From: Duganella alba
GTDB lineage: Bacteria > Pseudomonadota > Gammaproteobacteria > Burkholderiales > Burkholderiaceae_D
DNA length: 64,000 nucleotides
Assembly (NCBI RefSeq): GCF_009674495.1
Contig: NZ_WKJN01000006.1
Coordinates: forward strand, 210,197-274,196
Direction: 5' to 3'
Shown: positions 53,781-61,893 of the stretch, piece after piece
Position numbering within the stretch: position 1 is the stretch's first letter
Layout of the letters: every line of letters begins with the position of its first letter
Program-made: the position numbers and the translations under genes
Notes under the pieces: model-generated
Databases searched by the model: none
Told to the model about the DNA's origin: nothing
What the model saw: only the letters and a program-made list of their open reading frames with translations

Positions 53781-53796
53781 TTTACGTTAACGTCAA
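53781..53796 (-). promoter_or_regulatory. LiuR-like operator before icmF
   Basis: On the minus strand TTGACGTTAACGTAAA agrees with the motif I recall for LiuR, the MerR-type regulator of leucine/isovalerate utilisation in proteobacteria. A -10 TATAAT is at 53775-53770, 33 bp before the icmF start, with TTGACG 15 bp or CATTGA 17 bp upstream of it. No liuR gene is in the window. Confidence 0.55.
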
Positions 53797-53802
53797 TGCA
53801 CG

Positions 53803-56800
53803 TCAAGCTGCATGCCGTTGCGTGAATTGCGCCAGCAGGCGGGCTTTCTCGGTACGGAAGGTGGCCACAGCCTTTTCCTTCACGTGGCCGAAGCCGCGCA
53901 CTTTCTCGGGCAGCGTCGCCAGTTCAACCGCCGTCGCGTGGTTATCCGCGTTCAGCTGGCCGATCAGCGCCGTCACCATGTCGCGATACTCGCCAATCAG
54001 CGCGCGCTCCATCCGGCGCTCTTCGGTGTAGCCGAAAACGTCGAACGCGCCGCCGCGCAGGCCTTTGAACTTGGCCAGCAACTTGAAAGCGCTCCACATC
54101 CACGAACCGAATTCCGCTTTTACCAGATGGCCCTTGGCGTCCTTTTTGGCGAACATCGGCGGCGCCAGGTTGAACTTCACGCTGAAGTTGCCTTCGAACT
54201 GCTGCTGCAACTGCTCGACAAAGCGGCCGTCGGTGTACAGGCGCGCCACTTCGTATTCGTCCTTGTAAGCCATCAGCTTGAAGTAGTATTTGGCCACAGC
54301 GGTGGACAGCTTGTTGCCCAGGCCGAGCGAGGTTTCCTTCGCGCGCACCTGCGCCACCAGTTCCGAGTAGGTGTCGGCATAGGCGGCGCTCTGGTAGGAC
54401 GTGAGGAACTCCATGCGCTTGGCGACGACATTGTCCAGGCTTTGCGGCATCTGCATGACGATGGCCTGCGCCGGCGTGGCGGTACGCTCGACGCGCTTCA
54501 GGTCCACGGCGGCACGGCGGCCCCACAGCAGGCTTTTCTTGTTCGATGCGACGGCCACGCCATTCAGTTCGATCGCGCGCAGCAGCGATTCTTCTTTCAG
54601 CGGAATGCGGCCGCGCTGCCAGGCGTAGCCCAGCATGAATAGATTGGCGGCGATCGAATCGCCCATCAGCGCGGTGGCCAGCTTGGTGGCGTCGATGAAG
54701 TCCGCCGCGCCGGCGCCGACCGATTCCTCGATCAGCGCGCGCACGTCGGCGGCGGGATATTCCCAGTCGGCGTTCTGTGCGAAGGTGCCTGGCGGCTGCT
54801 CGTGCAGGTTGACGATGGCCAGCGTGCGGCCCGGACGCATCTTCGATACCGCATCGGAGGCGCCGGCGGTCAGCATGTCGCAGCCGAGGATGACGTCCGC
54901 TTCGCCGGTGGCGATGCGCTGCGCGCGCAGATGCGACGGCGTGCGGGCGATCTTGACGTGCGAAGTGACCGAACCGTTTTTCTGCGACATGCCGGTCATG
55001 TCCAGCACCGAAGCGCCTTTGCCTTCGATGTGCGCGGCCATGCCCATCAACGCGCCGACGGTGATCACGCCGGTGCCGCCGATGCCGTTGATCAGGATGT
55101 TGTAAGGCTGTTCGCATTCCGGCAGCGTTGGCGTTGGCAGTTCGTCCCAGCCGTCATCGCTCTTCGTGGCGCCGGTCTTGGATTTTTTCAGCGCGCCGCC
55201 TTCGACCGTGACGAAGCTCGGGCAGAAGCCCTTGACGCACGAGTAGTCCTTGTTGCACGACGATTGATCGATGGTGCGCTTGCGGCCGAATTCCGTTTCC
55301 TTCGGCAGGATGGAGACGCAGTTCGATTGGATGCCGCAGTCGCCGCAGCCTTCGCACACCGCTTCGTTGATGACCATGCGCTTGGCGATGTCTGGATATG
55401 CGCCGGTTTTCCGGCGACGGCGCTTTTCGGCGGCGCAGGTCTGGTCGTAGATCAGCACCGAGACGCCGGACACTTCGCGCAGTTCGCGCTGCACCGCATC
55501 CATGTCCTTGCGGTCGTGCAGCGACACCAGCGACGGCAGCGCCGAACGGTCGGTGTAGCGCGACAGATCTTCCGTCACCAGTGCGATGCGTTTGACGCCT
55601 TCGGCCGCCATCTGCTGCGCGATCATCGGCACCGAGGTCTGGCCGTCCACCGGCTGGCCGCCGGTCATGGCGACAGCGTCGTTGTACAGGATCTTGTAGG
55701 TCATGTTGACCTTGGCCGCCACCGCCGCGCGGATCGCCAGGTAGCCGGAGTGGAAGTAGGTGCCGTCGCCCAGGTTCTGGAACACGTGCGGGATCTTCGA
55801 GAACGCGGCCTGGCCGATCCAAGGCGCGCCTTCGCCGCCCATGTGCGTGGTCAGCTTGTTGAATTCAGGGTAGATCGAGGTGGCCATCACGTGGCAGCCG
55901 ATGCCGGCCAGCGCGAACGAGCCGTCCGGCACCTTGGTCGAGGTGTTGTGCGGGCATCCGGAGCAGTAGAAGGCCGGACGGAAGGGCGTGTTGATGGCCT
56001 TCTTCAGCACCGCGTCTTTGGCGTCGAGGAAGGTCAGGCGCGCCTTGATCTGGTCGTGGATGTTGGTGTCGCTGATGTAGCGCGCCACGCGGCTGGCGAT
56101 CACGCGCGCCACCTGCGACACCGAGAAGTCGGCCTTTGGCGGCAGCAGCCATTCGCCGCGCGGCGCGACCCATTCGCCCTTGTCGTCGAACTTGCCGACC
56201 ACGCGCGGACGCACGTCGTCGCGCCAGTTGTACAGCTGCTCCTTCAACTGGTATTCGACGAACTGGCGTTTTTCCTCAACCACCAGGATTTCATCGAGAC
56301 CCTGCGCGAATTCACGCACGCTATCCGGCTCCAGCGGCCATGGCATCGCCACCTTGAACAGGCGCAGGCCGACTTTGGCGGCCATGTCTTCATCGATGCC
56401 CAGTTCTTCCAGCGCTTCCAGCACGTCCAGGTAGGATTTGCCGGAGGCGATGATGCCCAGCTTGGCATCCGGCGAATCGATGGTGGTGTGATTCAGCTTG
56501 TTCTCGCGCGCGTAGGCCAGCGCGGCATAGATTTTATAGTCCTGCATCAGCGCTTCCTGGTTGCGCGCCTGCTGGCCCAATGGCACCGAGGACAGGCGCG
56601 CGTTCAGGCCGCCGGCCGGCATCACGAAATCCTTCGGCAGCCTGGTCTCGACGCGGAACGGATCGGCGTCGATCGAGGCCGACGACTCCACCGTGTCGGC
56701 CAGCGCCTTGAACGCCACCGCGCAGCCGGAGAAGCGCGACATGGCCCAGCCGTGGATGCCGAGGTCGAGATATTCCTGCACATTGCACGGGTAGAGCACC

Positions 56801-57321
56801 GGCACCATGCAGGCCGAGAAGATGTGGTCCGACTGGTGCGGCAGCGTGGACGAATACGCGCCGTGGTCGTCGCCCGCCACCAGCAGCACGCCGCCGTGCC
56901 TGGCGGTGCCGGCGTGGTTCATGTGCTTGAACACGTCGCCGCAGCGGTCCACGCCGGGGCCTTTGCCGTACCACATGGCGAACACGCCGTCGTACTTCGA
57001 CTCGCCGATCAGGTCCACCTGCTGCGAACCCCACACGGCGGTCGCCGCCAGATCCTCGTTCACCCCCGGCACAAACTGCACGTGGTGCGCTTCCAGGTGC
57101 GGCTTGGCCTTCCACAGGTTTTCATCCAGCCCGCCCAGCGGCGAGCCGCGGTAGCCGGAGATGAAGCCGGCCGTGTTCAGGCCGGAGGCCTGGTCGCGCA
57201 GGCGCTGCATCATCGGCAGGCGCACGAGGGCCTGGATGCCGGACAGGAAGATGGTGCCCTGGGTGTTGGTGTACTTGTCGTCGAGGCTCACGGACGTGAG
57301 CGAGCTGGTGCCGTCTGGCAT
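53803..57321 (-). CDS. Fused indolepyruvate:ferredoxin oxidoreductase
   Basis: 1172 residues, the size of single-chain aerobic indolepyruvate (arylpyruvate) oxidoreductases. An N-terminal PFOR-like domain ('TAGFISGYRGSPLGGLDE'), a thiamine-diphosphate domain ('NLGDGTYFHSGYLA', 'YNDAVAMTGGQPVDG'), conserved 'YCSGCPHNTST', a 4Fe-4S ligand set in 'CEGCGDCGIQSNC', and the C-terminal gamma-like domain ('LINGIGGTGVITVGALMG'). It oxidatively decarboxylates aryl- or branched 2-oxo acids to acyl-CoA. Upstream of icmF on the same strand (60-bp gap with a separate promoter). A LysR gene precedes it, with a LysR-type box 154 bp before the start. Confidence 0.93.
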   Translation of the reverse strand: MPDGTSSLTSVSLDDKYTNTQGTIFLSGIQALVRLPMMQRLRDQASGLNTAGFISGYRGSPLGGLDENLWKAKPHLEAHHVQFVPGVNEDLAATAVWGSQQVDLIGESKYDGVFAMWYGKGPGVDRCGDVFKHMNHAGTARHGGVLLVAGDDHGAYSSTLPHQSDHIFSACMVPVLYPCNVQEYLDLGIHGWAMSRFSGCAVAFKALADTVESSASIDADPFRVETRLPKDFVMPAGGLNARLSSVPLGQQARNQEALMQDYKIYAALAYARENKLNHTTIDSPDAKLGIIASGKSYLDVLEALEELGIDEDMAAKVGLRLFKVAMPWPLEPDSVREFAQGLDEILVVEEKRQFVEYQLKEQLYNWRDDVRPRVVGKFDDKGEWVAPRGEWLLPPKADFSVSQVARVIASRVARYISDTNIHDQIKARLTFLDAKDAVLKKAINTPFRPAFYCSGCPHNTSTKVPDGSFALAGIGCHVMATSIYPEFNKLTTHMGGEGAPWIGQAAFSKIPHVFQNLGDGTYFHSGYLAIRAAVAAKVNMTYKILYNDAVAMTGGQPVDGQTSVPMIAQQMAAEGVKRIALVTEDLSRYTDRSALPSLVSLHDRKDMDAVQRELREVSGVSVLIYDQTCAAEKRRRRKTGAYPDIAKRMVINEAVCEGCGDCGIQSNCVSILPKETEFGRKRTIDQSSCNKDYSCVKGFCPSFVTVEGGALKKSKTGATKSDDGWDELPTPTLPECEQPYNILINGIGGTGVITVGALMGMAAHIEGKGASVLDMTGMSQKNGSVTSHVKIARTPSHLRAQRIATGEADVILGCDMLTAGASDAVSKMRPGRTLAIVNLHEQPPGTFAQNADWEYPAADVRALIEESVGAGAADFIDATKLATALMGDSIAANLFMLGYAWQRGRIPLKEESLLRAIELNGVAVASNKKSLLWGRRAAVDLKRVERTATPAQAIVMQMPQSLDNVVAKRMEFLTSYQSAAYADTYSELVAQVRAKETSLGLGNKLSTAVAKYYFKLMAYKDEYEVARLYTDGRFVEQLQQQFEGNFSVKFNLAPPMFAKKDAKGHLVKAEFGSWMWSAFKLLAKFKGLRGGAFDVFGYTEERRMERALIGEYRDMVTALIGQLNADNHATAVELATLPEKVRGFGHVKEKAVATFRTEKARLLAQFTQRHAA

Positions 57322-57439
57322 GGTGGTGTCTCCGTTTTTGGTATCAGATCGCGCTCAAGCTGGGGGACGCCGGGTGGGCGTGCCAGGCTCAAGCCATGGT
57401 GCCGCATTGTTAGCGGCTTACTCCCAGTATGGGCGCGAG

Positions 57440-57491
57440 TTGACGTATACGGAAATACCGTTTGCCGATGGGGGTATAAGAAAAACTTATA
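57440..57491 (-). promoter_or_regulatory. LysR-type box and weaker LiuR-like site upstream of the oxidoreductase
   Basis: TATAAG-N5-CTTATA (57475-57491) is a perfect dyad with the T-N11-A geometry of LysR boxes; it overlaps the lysR stop codon. TTGACGTATACGGAAA (57440-57455, plus strand) matches the LiuR-like site before icmF at 13 of 16 positions. Both are in the region expected to control the downstream oxidoreductase gene. Confidence 0.45.
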
Positions 57492-58416
57492 TGGGTGTGG
57501 CGCCTGGCCACCGGCCTTCCGCGCACAGCTGGTCGCTGACCTGGCGTACCAGTTTGCTGATCGCGGCAGCGGCATTGGTCAGCGGGATGTTGCGTGAAAA
57601 ACACAGTACGACCGTGCGGGAAATCGCCGGGTCGTGGATCGGCTGTGCGCGCAGCGAACCGCGTTGCAGTTCGTCCAGGACAGGCGCGGACGGCAGCAGC
57701 GTCGCGCCCATGTCCGCCAGCAGCGCCGATTTGAGGATGGCGATGGAGTTAATCTCGATCACATTGCCGACGCCGAGGCCGGCCGCGCGCGCCATGCTTT
57801 CGATGCGCGGCCGCACGCCATGCTGCAGACCGGGTAGGATCAAGGTCGCCGCCAGCGCCTCTTGCAGCGTAAGTGAGTGCTTGCTCTTGGCGTATGCCGC
57901 GTCGCTGCGCGAGATGAATTGCAGTTCCTCCTCGACCAGCGGCGTGGTGCCGAACTGGCCCAGCTGGCCATCGTCGAACAGCACCGCCAGATTGATGCGG
58001 CCGGACTTGAGCTGCTCGCCGAGGTTGCCGGTCAGCTCCTCGGTGAGTTGCAAGGTAATCTCCGGATGCTGGGCGCGGCTGGCCGTTAGCAGGGGCAGCG
58101 CCAGGGCGCCGGAGATGCTGTGCGGCAGTCCCAGGGTGACGCTGCCGCTGGGGCGTTCGGCCGACTGCGCCACGGCGGACCGGGCGTCCGCCACTTGCTT
58201 GAGGATGGCCTGGGCGTGCTCGTAAAAGACCTTGCCGGCGTCCGTGCTGAGGACGCCCTGGGCGGAACGGTGCAGCAGCTGCACGCCCAATTCCTCTTCC
58301 AGCTGGCGCAGTTGCTGGGTCAGCGCGGGTTGCGCAACGTGCAAGATGAGCGCCGCGCGCGAGAGCGAGCCGTGATCGACAATGGCAACAAAATAGCGTA
58401 ACTGACGTAGTTCCAT
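57487..58416 (-). CDS. LysR family transcriptional regulator
   Basis: 309 residues: N-terminal 'MELRQLRYFVAIVDHGSLSR', HTH 'AALILHVAQPALTQQLRQLE', 'LLHRSAQGVLSTDAGKVFY', and the effector domain ('GSVTLGLPHSISGALALPLL'), in the Nac/CbbR-like subgroup. It lies upstream of and codirectional with the oxidoreductase gene (165-bp gap with a LysR box), so it may control that gene. Confidence 0.9.
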   Translation of the reverse strand: MELRQLRYFVAIVDHGSLSRAALILHVAQPALTQQLRQLEEELGVQLLHRSAQGVLSTDAGKVFYEHAQAILKQVADARSAVAQSAERPSGSVTLGLPHSISGALALPLLTASRAQHPEITLQLTEELTGNLGEQLKSGRINLAVLFDDGQLGQFGTTPLVEEELQFISRSDAAYAKSKHSLTLQEALAATLILPGLQHGVRPRIESMARAAGLGVGNVIEINSIAILKSALLADMGATLLPSAPVLDELQRGSLRAQPIHDPAISRTVVLCFSRNIPLTNAAAAISKLVRQVSDQLCAEGRWPGATPI

Positions 58417-58503
58417 GTAAATTTAAATCCCGGTGGGAAACGTTTTGTTATACTGGATGCATGACGGAGGAACGTCCAGCTCTTCATTTTGGTAGGTACG
58501 CGT

Positions 58504-59727
58504 ATGTTAAAGAAAGTCGATTCTTCTCAGCTTAAGGTGGGCATGTATATTCATGACCTCAGCTGCGACTGGATGACCCATCCGTTCGTGCGCAACCGTT
58601 TCCTGATCACCAGCTACGACGAAATCCGCAAGATCCTCAACGCCGGCATTCACGATGTTGTCATAGACAGTTCCAAGGGGCTGGATGTACAGGATGCGCC
58701 GACCGTGGCCGAAGCGCAAGCCGCCACCGAACGCGAGATCGTCGAAATCGTCGCCAAGGCGCCGGTGCAGACCCGCGTGTCGCTGGGCGAGGAAATGCAG
58801 CGCGCGGTGCAGATCCGCCACCAGGCCTCGACCCTGGTGCGCACGGTGATGCAGGACGCCCGCCTCGGCAAGGCCATCGAGCTGGACCAGGTGCAGCCGG
58901 TGGTGCAGAACATCACCGAATCGATCCTGCGCAATCCCGGCGCGCTGGTCGGCCTGCTGCGCATCAAGACCAAGGACGATTACACCTTTTTGCACTCGGT
59001 GAGCGTGTGTACCTTGCTGGTGGCCTTCTGCCGCTCGCGCAATATGGCGGCCGACATCACCCAGCAAGCCGGCCTCGGCGGGCTGCTGCACGACACCGGC
59101 AAGGCGCTGGTGCCGGACGCCATCCTCAACAAGCCCGGTCCGCTGACCGACGAAGAATTCGCCATCATCAAGAAGCACCCGGAAGATGGCTACAACATCC
59201 TGAAGCAAACGCCGGAAATCGGTCCGATTCCGCTCGACATCACCCTGCACCACCATGAGCGGCGCGACGGCAGCGGCTATCCGAGCAAGCAGGCCGACGA
59301 CCAGATCAGCGAATTGGCGCAGATGGCCGCGATTGTCGACGTGTACGACGCGATTACCGCCGACCGCTGCTATCACAAGGGCATGTCGGCCGCCGCCGCG
59401 CTGCGCAAGATTTATGAGTGGAGCAAGTTCCACTTCAACCCGCAGTACGCGCAGGAATTCATGCGCTGCGTCGGCATTTATCCGGTGGGCACCATGGTGC
59501 TGCTGGAGTCGGGACGGTTGGGCGTGGTGGTCGAGCCGCACGAGACCAATCTGCTGGCGCCCAAGGTCAATGTTTTCTTCCATACCAAGAAGAATGTCTA
59601 CATCAAGCCGGAAACCATCGATTTGTCGCGCGGACTGGGCTTTGGCGGCGGCGACAAGATCGTCGGCCATGAATCGCCGGCCAAGTGGAACGTCGATCCG
59701 ATGCGCTTCCTGACCGTGGCGGTCTGA
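58504..59727 (+). CDS. HD-GYP cyclic-di-GMP phosphodiesterase with DUF3391
   Basis: 407 residues. The N-terminal DUF3391 domain starts 'LKVGMYIHDLSCDWMTHPF'. The HD-GYP domain has all key residues: 'DDYTFLHSVSVCTLL', HD in 'GLLHDTGKALVPD', 'KKHPEDGYNIL', 'HHHERRDGSGYPS' and 'VDVYDAITADRCY'. It hydrolyses c-di-GMP to GMP or pGpG, favouring motility. The ATG at 58504 has a GGTAGG site. It is convergent with a GGDEF cyclase (5 bp between stops). Confidence 0.94.
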   Translation: MLKKVDSSQLKVGMYIHDLSCDWMTHPFVRNRFLITSYDEIRKILNAGIHDVVIDSSKGLDVQDAPTVAEAQAATEREIVEIVAKAPVQTRVSLGEEMQRAVQIRHQASTLVRTVMQDARLGKAIELDQVQPVVQNITESILRNPGALVGLLRIKTKDDYTFLHSVSVCTLLVAFCRSRNMAADITQQAGLGGLLHDTGKALVPDAILNKPGPLTDEEFAIIKKHPEDGYNILKQTPEIGPIPLDITLHHHERRDGSGYPSKQADDQISELAQMAAIVDVYDAITADRCYHKGMSAAAALRKIYEWSKFHFNPQYAQEFMRCVGIYPVGTMVLLESGRLGVVVEPHETNLLAPKVNVFFHTKKNVYIKPETIDLSRGLGFGGGDKIVGHESPAKWNVDPMRFLTVAV

Positions 59728-59732
59728 ACGGC

Positions 59733-60776
59733 CTAGAAGAATTCCGCGGTATCGTTGGATTCGATGGCCTGCAGCAGGCCGCCGGTGACCAGCTCGTCGT
59801 AGTGGCACACCAGGTTGCGGCCATGGCTCTTGGCGTAGTACAGCGCCTGGTCGGCATGGCCCAGAATGATCACCGGCGCTTCCAGCGCGCTGATGCTGAC
59901 AAAGCCCACGCTCACCGTCACCTTGCCCACCTGCGGGAAGTCGTGCGCCGCCACGTTCATGCGGAAGCGCTCGATGATTTTCTTGGCGTTGTCCAGGGTG
60001 GCCGAGCGCAGCAGCACGACGAATTCCTCGCCGCCGAAACGGAACACGCGGTCCTGCGCGCGGAATGACGAGGTCAGCAGGTTGGCGATCAGGATCAGCA
60101 CCTCGTCGCCGTACAAATGGCCGAAGCGGTCGTTGACGTGCTTGAAATGGTCGACGTCGACCACGGCCAGCCATTGCTTTTCTTCCTCGCAGTGGGCGCG
60201 GCGCTCCGGCTCGCCCGGCAGCGTGACGGCGTCCTGCTCGGTGCTGGCGGCCAGCATCTTGGACAGCTGGTCGTCGAAGGTCTTGCGGTTGAGCAGGCCG
60301 GTCAGCGAATCGCGTTCGCTGTAGTCGAGCAGATTCTGGAAATTGCGGTAGACACTGACGATGCCGCCAATGACGTGGATGGTTTCCTTGGTGTACGGCG
60401 TCGGATTGACGATTTCCAGGCAGGTATCGGCCTTGTCGCCGAGCCAGATCGGCAGCCACAAGGTGTGCTCGTCGGCCTCGTTGGCGATGTCGGCGCCCGA
60501 CTCGTGGCGGGCGATGCATTGCGCCAGCGCCGGATAGCGTTCCACCGGATCGCCGGGATGCTGCTGGTCGGAGGTGTCGACCATGTGCGCTGCTTCGCCG
60601 TGACGAATCACGGCGCGCGGACGGACGAACACCTTCCCTCTGACAGTTGCCAGGGTCAGCACACGGACCTGACTGGCGCGAGCAAGCTCCTGCACCGCCG
60701 AAATCACCGAGATGTCGAGCATCGTGTGATCGCGGTGACCGGTCATGTCCACCATGTGTTTCAGTAGGGAGTCCAT
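59733..60776 (-). CDS. GGDEF diguanylate cyclase with GAF-like N-terminal domain
   Basis: 347 residues from the ATG at 60776 (AAAGG site); a longer frame to 60830 has none. The N-terminal 160 residues look like a GAF-type sensor. The cyclase domain begins 'YSERDSLTGLLNRKTFDDQL' and keeps the active GGEEF in 'FRFGGEEFVVLL', with an inhibitory I-site R-A-Q-D five residues before it. It should make c-di-GMP with product inhibition. It lies between the HD-GYP gene and the Tad pilus locus. Confidence 0.94.
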   Translation of the reverse strand: MDSLLKHMVDMTGHRDHTMLDISVISAVQELARASQVRVLTLATVRGKVFVRPRAVIRHGEAAHMVDTSDQQHPGDPVERYPALAQCIARHESGADIANEADEHTLWLPIWLGDKADTCLEIVNPTPYTKETIHVIGGIVSVYRNFQNLLDYSERDSLTGLLNRKTFDDQLSKMLAASTEQDAVTLPGEPERRAHCEEEKQWLAVVDVDHFKHVNDRFGHLYGDEVLILIANLLTSSFRAQDRVFRFGGEEFVVLLRSATLDNAKKIIERFRMNVAAHDFPQVGKVTVSVGFVSISALEAPVIILGHADQALYYAKSHGRNLVCHYDELVTGGLLQAIESNDTAEFF

Positions 60777-61041
60777 TTGCCTTTCCAAAGAACAGCTAAG
60801 CAGGATAATAGCTTTTTGCAATCGAAGCAATTCTTGTGTGCGAAAAAAAACTTCCTTTCATGAAGAATGCGACCTTTTTCCGACATTCGCCCCGCCACCT
60901 CTTCATCATAGACTAAAAAAGATTCCGCACGGAAAACTTGCGTGACGTCAACTCCCATAAAGCTGCGGTCCGTATAGTGGTACGCAATGGCGCGGACAGC
61001 AGGGCGCCAGAGGCCTTTATAACCAACCCAAGGAGTACGAC

Positions 61042-61218
61042 ATGAACTCGCTGATTGCAGTTGCAAAAGAGTTTGCGCGCGACGAGGACGGTATCACGGC
61101 AATCGAGTACGGCCTGATCGCGACCACCATGGTGGCCGCCGTGGTGGCCGCGTTCGGTGTGCTGGGGCCGGCGCTGAAAACCGCGTTCGACGCGATTGCC
61201 GCCCAAATCAAAGCGTAG
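61042..61218 (+). CDS. flp: Flp/Fap type IVb pilin
   Basis: 58 residues with an AAGGAG ribosome-binding site. The short leader ends at Gly17 and the mature pilin starts 'ITAIEYGLIATTMVAAV', with Glu at position +5 and the adjacent Tyr that mark Flp pilins, then a hydrophobic helix and a short tail. It is exported, cut by the prepilin peptidase downstream and assembled into thin Tad pili for adhesion. The 265 bp upstream (60777-61041) hold its promoter; a TATAGT lies at 60973 and a TTCCG-CA-CGGAA dyad at 60923. Confidence 0.93.
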   Translation: MNSLIAVAKEFARDEDGITAIEYGLIATTMVAAVVAAFGVLGPALKTAFDAIAAQIKA

Positions 61219-61229
61219 CAGGCAGTAGC

Positions 61230-61262
61230 AGGCTTTCCGGCCGCAGTCAGGCTGGAAAGCCT
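61230..61262 (+). terminator. Hairpin between flp and the prepilin peptidase gene
   Basis: AGGCTTTCC (61230-61238) pairs perfectly with GGAAAGCCT (61254-61262) over 9 bp around a 15-nt loop and is followed by TT. It may end most flp transcripts or stabilise their 3' end, so that pilin is made in excess of the assembly proteins. Confidence 0.5.
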
Positions 61263-61279
61263 TTCCATGGAGAAACCTC

Positions 61280-61810
61280 ATGCTGAACGCCATCGAAGTG
61301 ATCCTGATTTGCCTGGTCGCGCAGGCGGCGCTGACCGATCTGGCGGTGCGCAAGATTCCCAATGTGCTGGTACTGAGCGGTCTGCTGCTGGCGCTGATTT
61401 TGCACCTGCTCAGCAGTCCGCCCTGGGCGCCGCTGTCTCAGTGGCTGGCCGGCACCGTTGCCGGCTTTTTTTTATTCCTGCCGCTGTACCTGATGCGCGG
61501 CATGGCGGCCGGCGACGTCAAGCTGATGGCGATGGTGGGCGGCTTCAGCGGCCCGGCGCTGGCGCTGCAGATCGCCGTGCTGTCGTACCTGATCGGCGGC
61601 GTGATGGCGTTGCTGATGCTGGGATGCAGCGGCCGCTGGCGTGACACCGCGCGCAATCTGGGACAGATCTGCAAGCCCTTGCTGTGGCGCCTGCTCGGCA
61701 TGCCGTTGCTGCCGGTGCCGCTGGCGCCCGCCGCCAGCGTCGGCGGCATTCCCTATGGCGTGGCGATCGCGCTCGGCACCATCGGCGTGGTTGCCTGGAC
61801 GCATCATTGA
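61280..61810 (+). CDS. cpaA: Tad prepilin peptidase (CpaA/TadV)
   Basis: 176 residues, with five to six membrane helices. The two catalytic Asp of A24 aspartic peptidases are visible: Asp20 in 'AALTDLAVRKIPN' and the GxxxD-type motif in 'RGMAAGDVKLMAMVGGF'. It cuts the Flp leader after Gly. It lies 61 bp after flp. A GGAGAAACC site precedes the ATG. Confidence 0.92.
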   Translation: MLNAIEVILICLVAQAALTDLAVRKIPNVLVLSGLLLALILHLLSSPPWAPLSQWLAGTVAGFFLFLPLYLMRGMAAGDVKLMAMVGGFSGPALALQIAVLSYLIGGVMALLMLGCSGRWRDTARNLGQICKPLLWRLLGMPLLPVPLAPAASVGGIPYGVAIALGTIGVVAWTHH

Positions 61811-61893
61811 CCAGGGCTTGCTGCAAGTCAATGTCCCTCGGGCAAGTGGTGGATAGACTGGCTTTCATACCGAACGTGCCTCGCGGAGATAAC

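Noticed and set aside
51121..57597. Very long plus-strand frames (877 and 931 codons)
   Set aside because: Antisense to icmF and the indolepyruvate oxidoreductase; shadow frames of GC-rich coding DNA.
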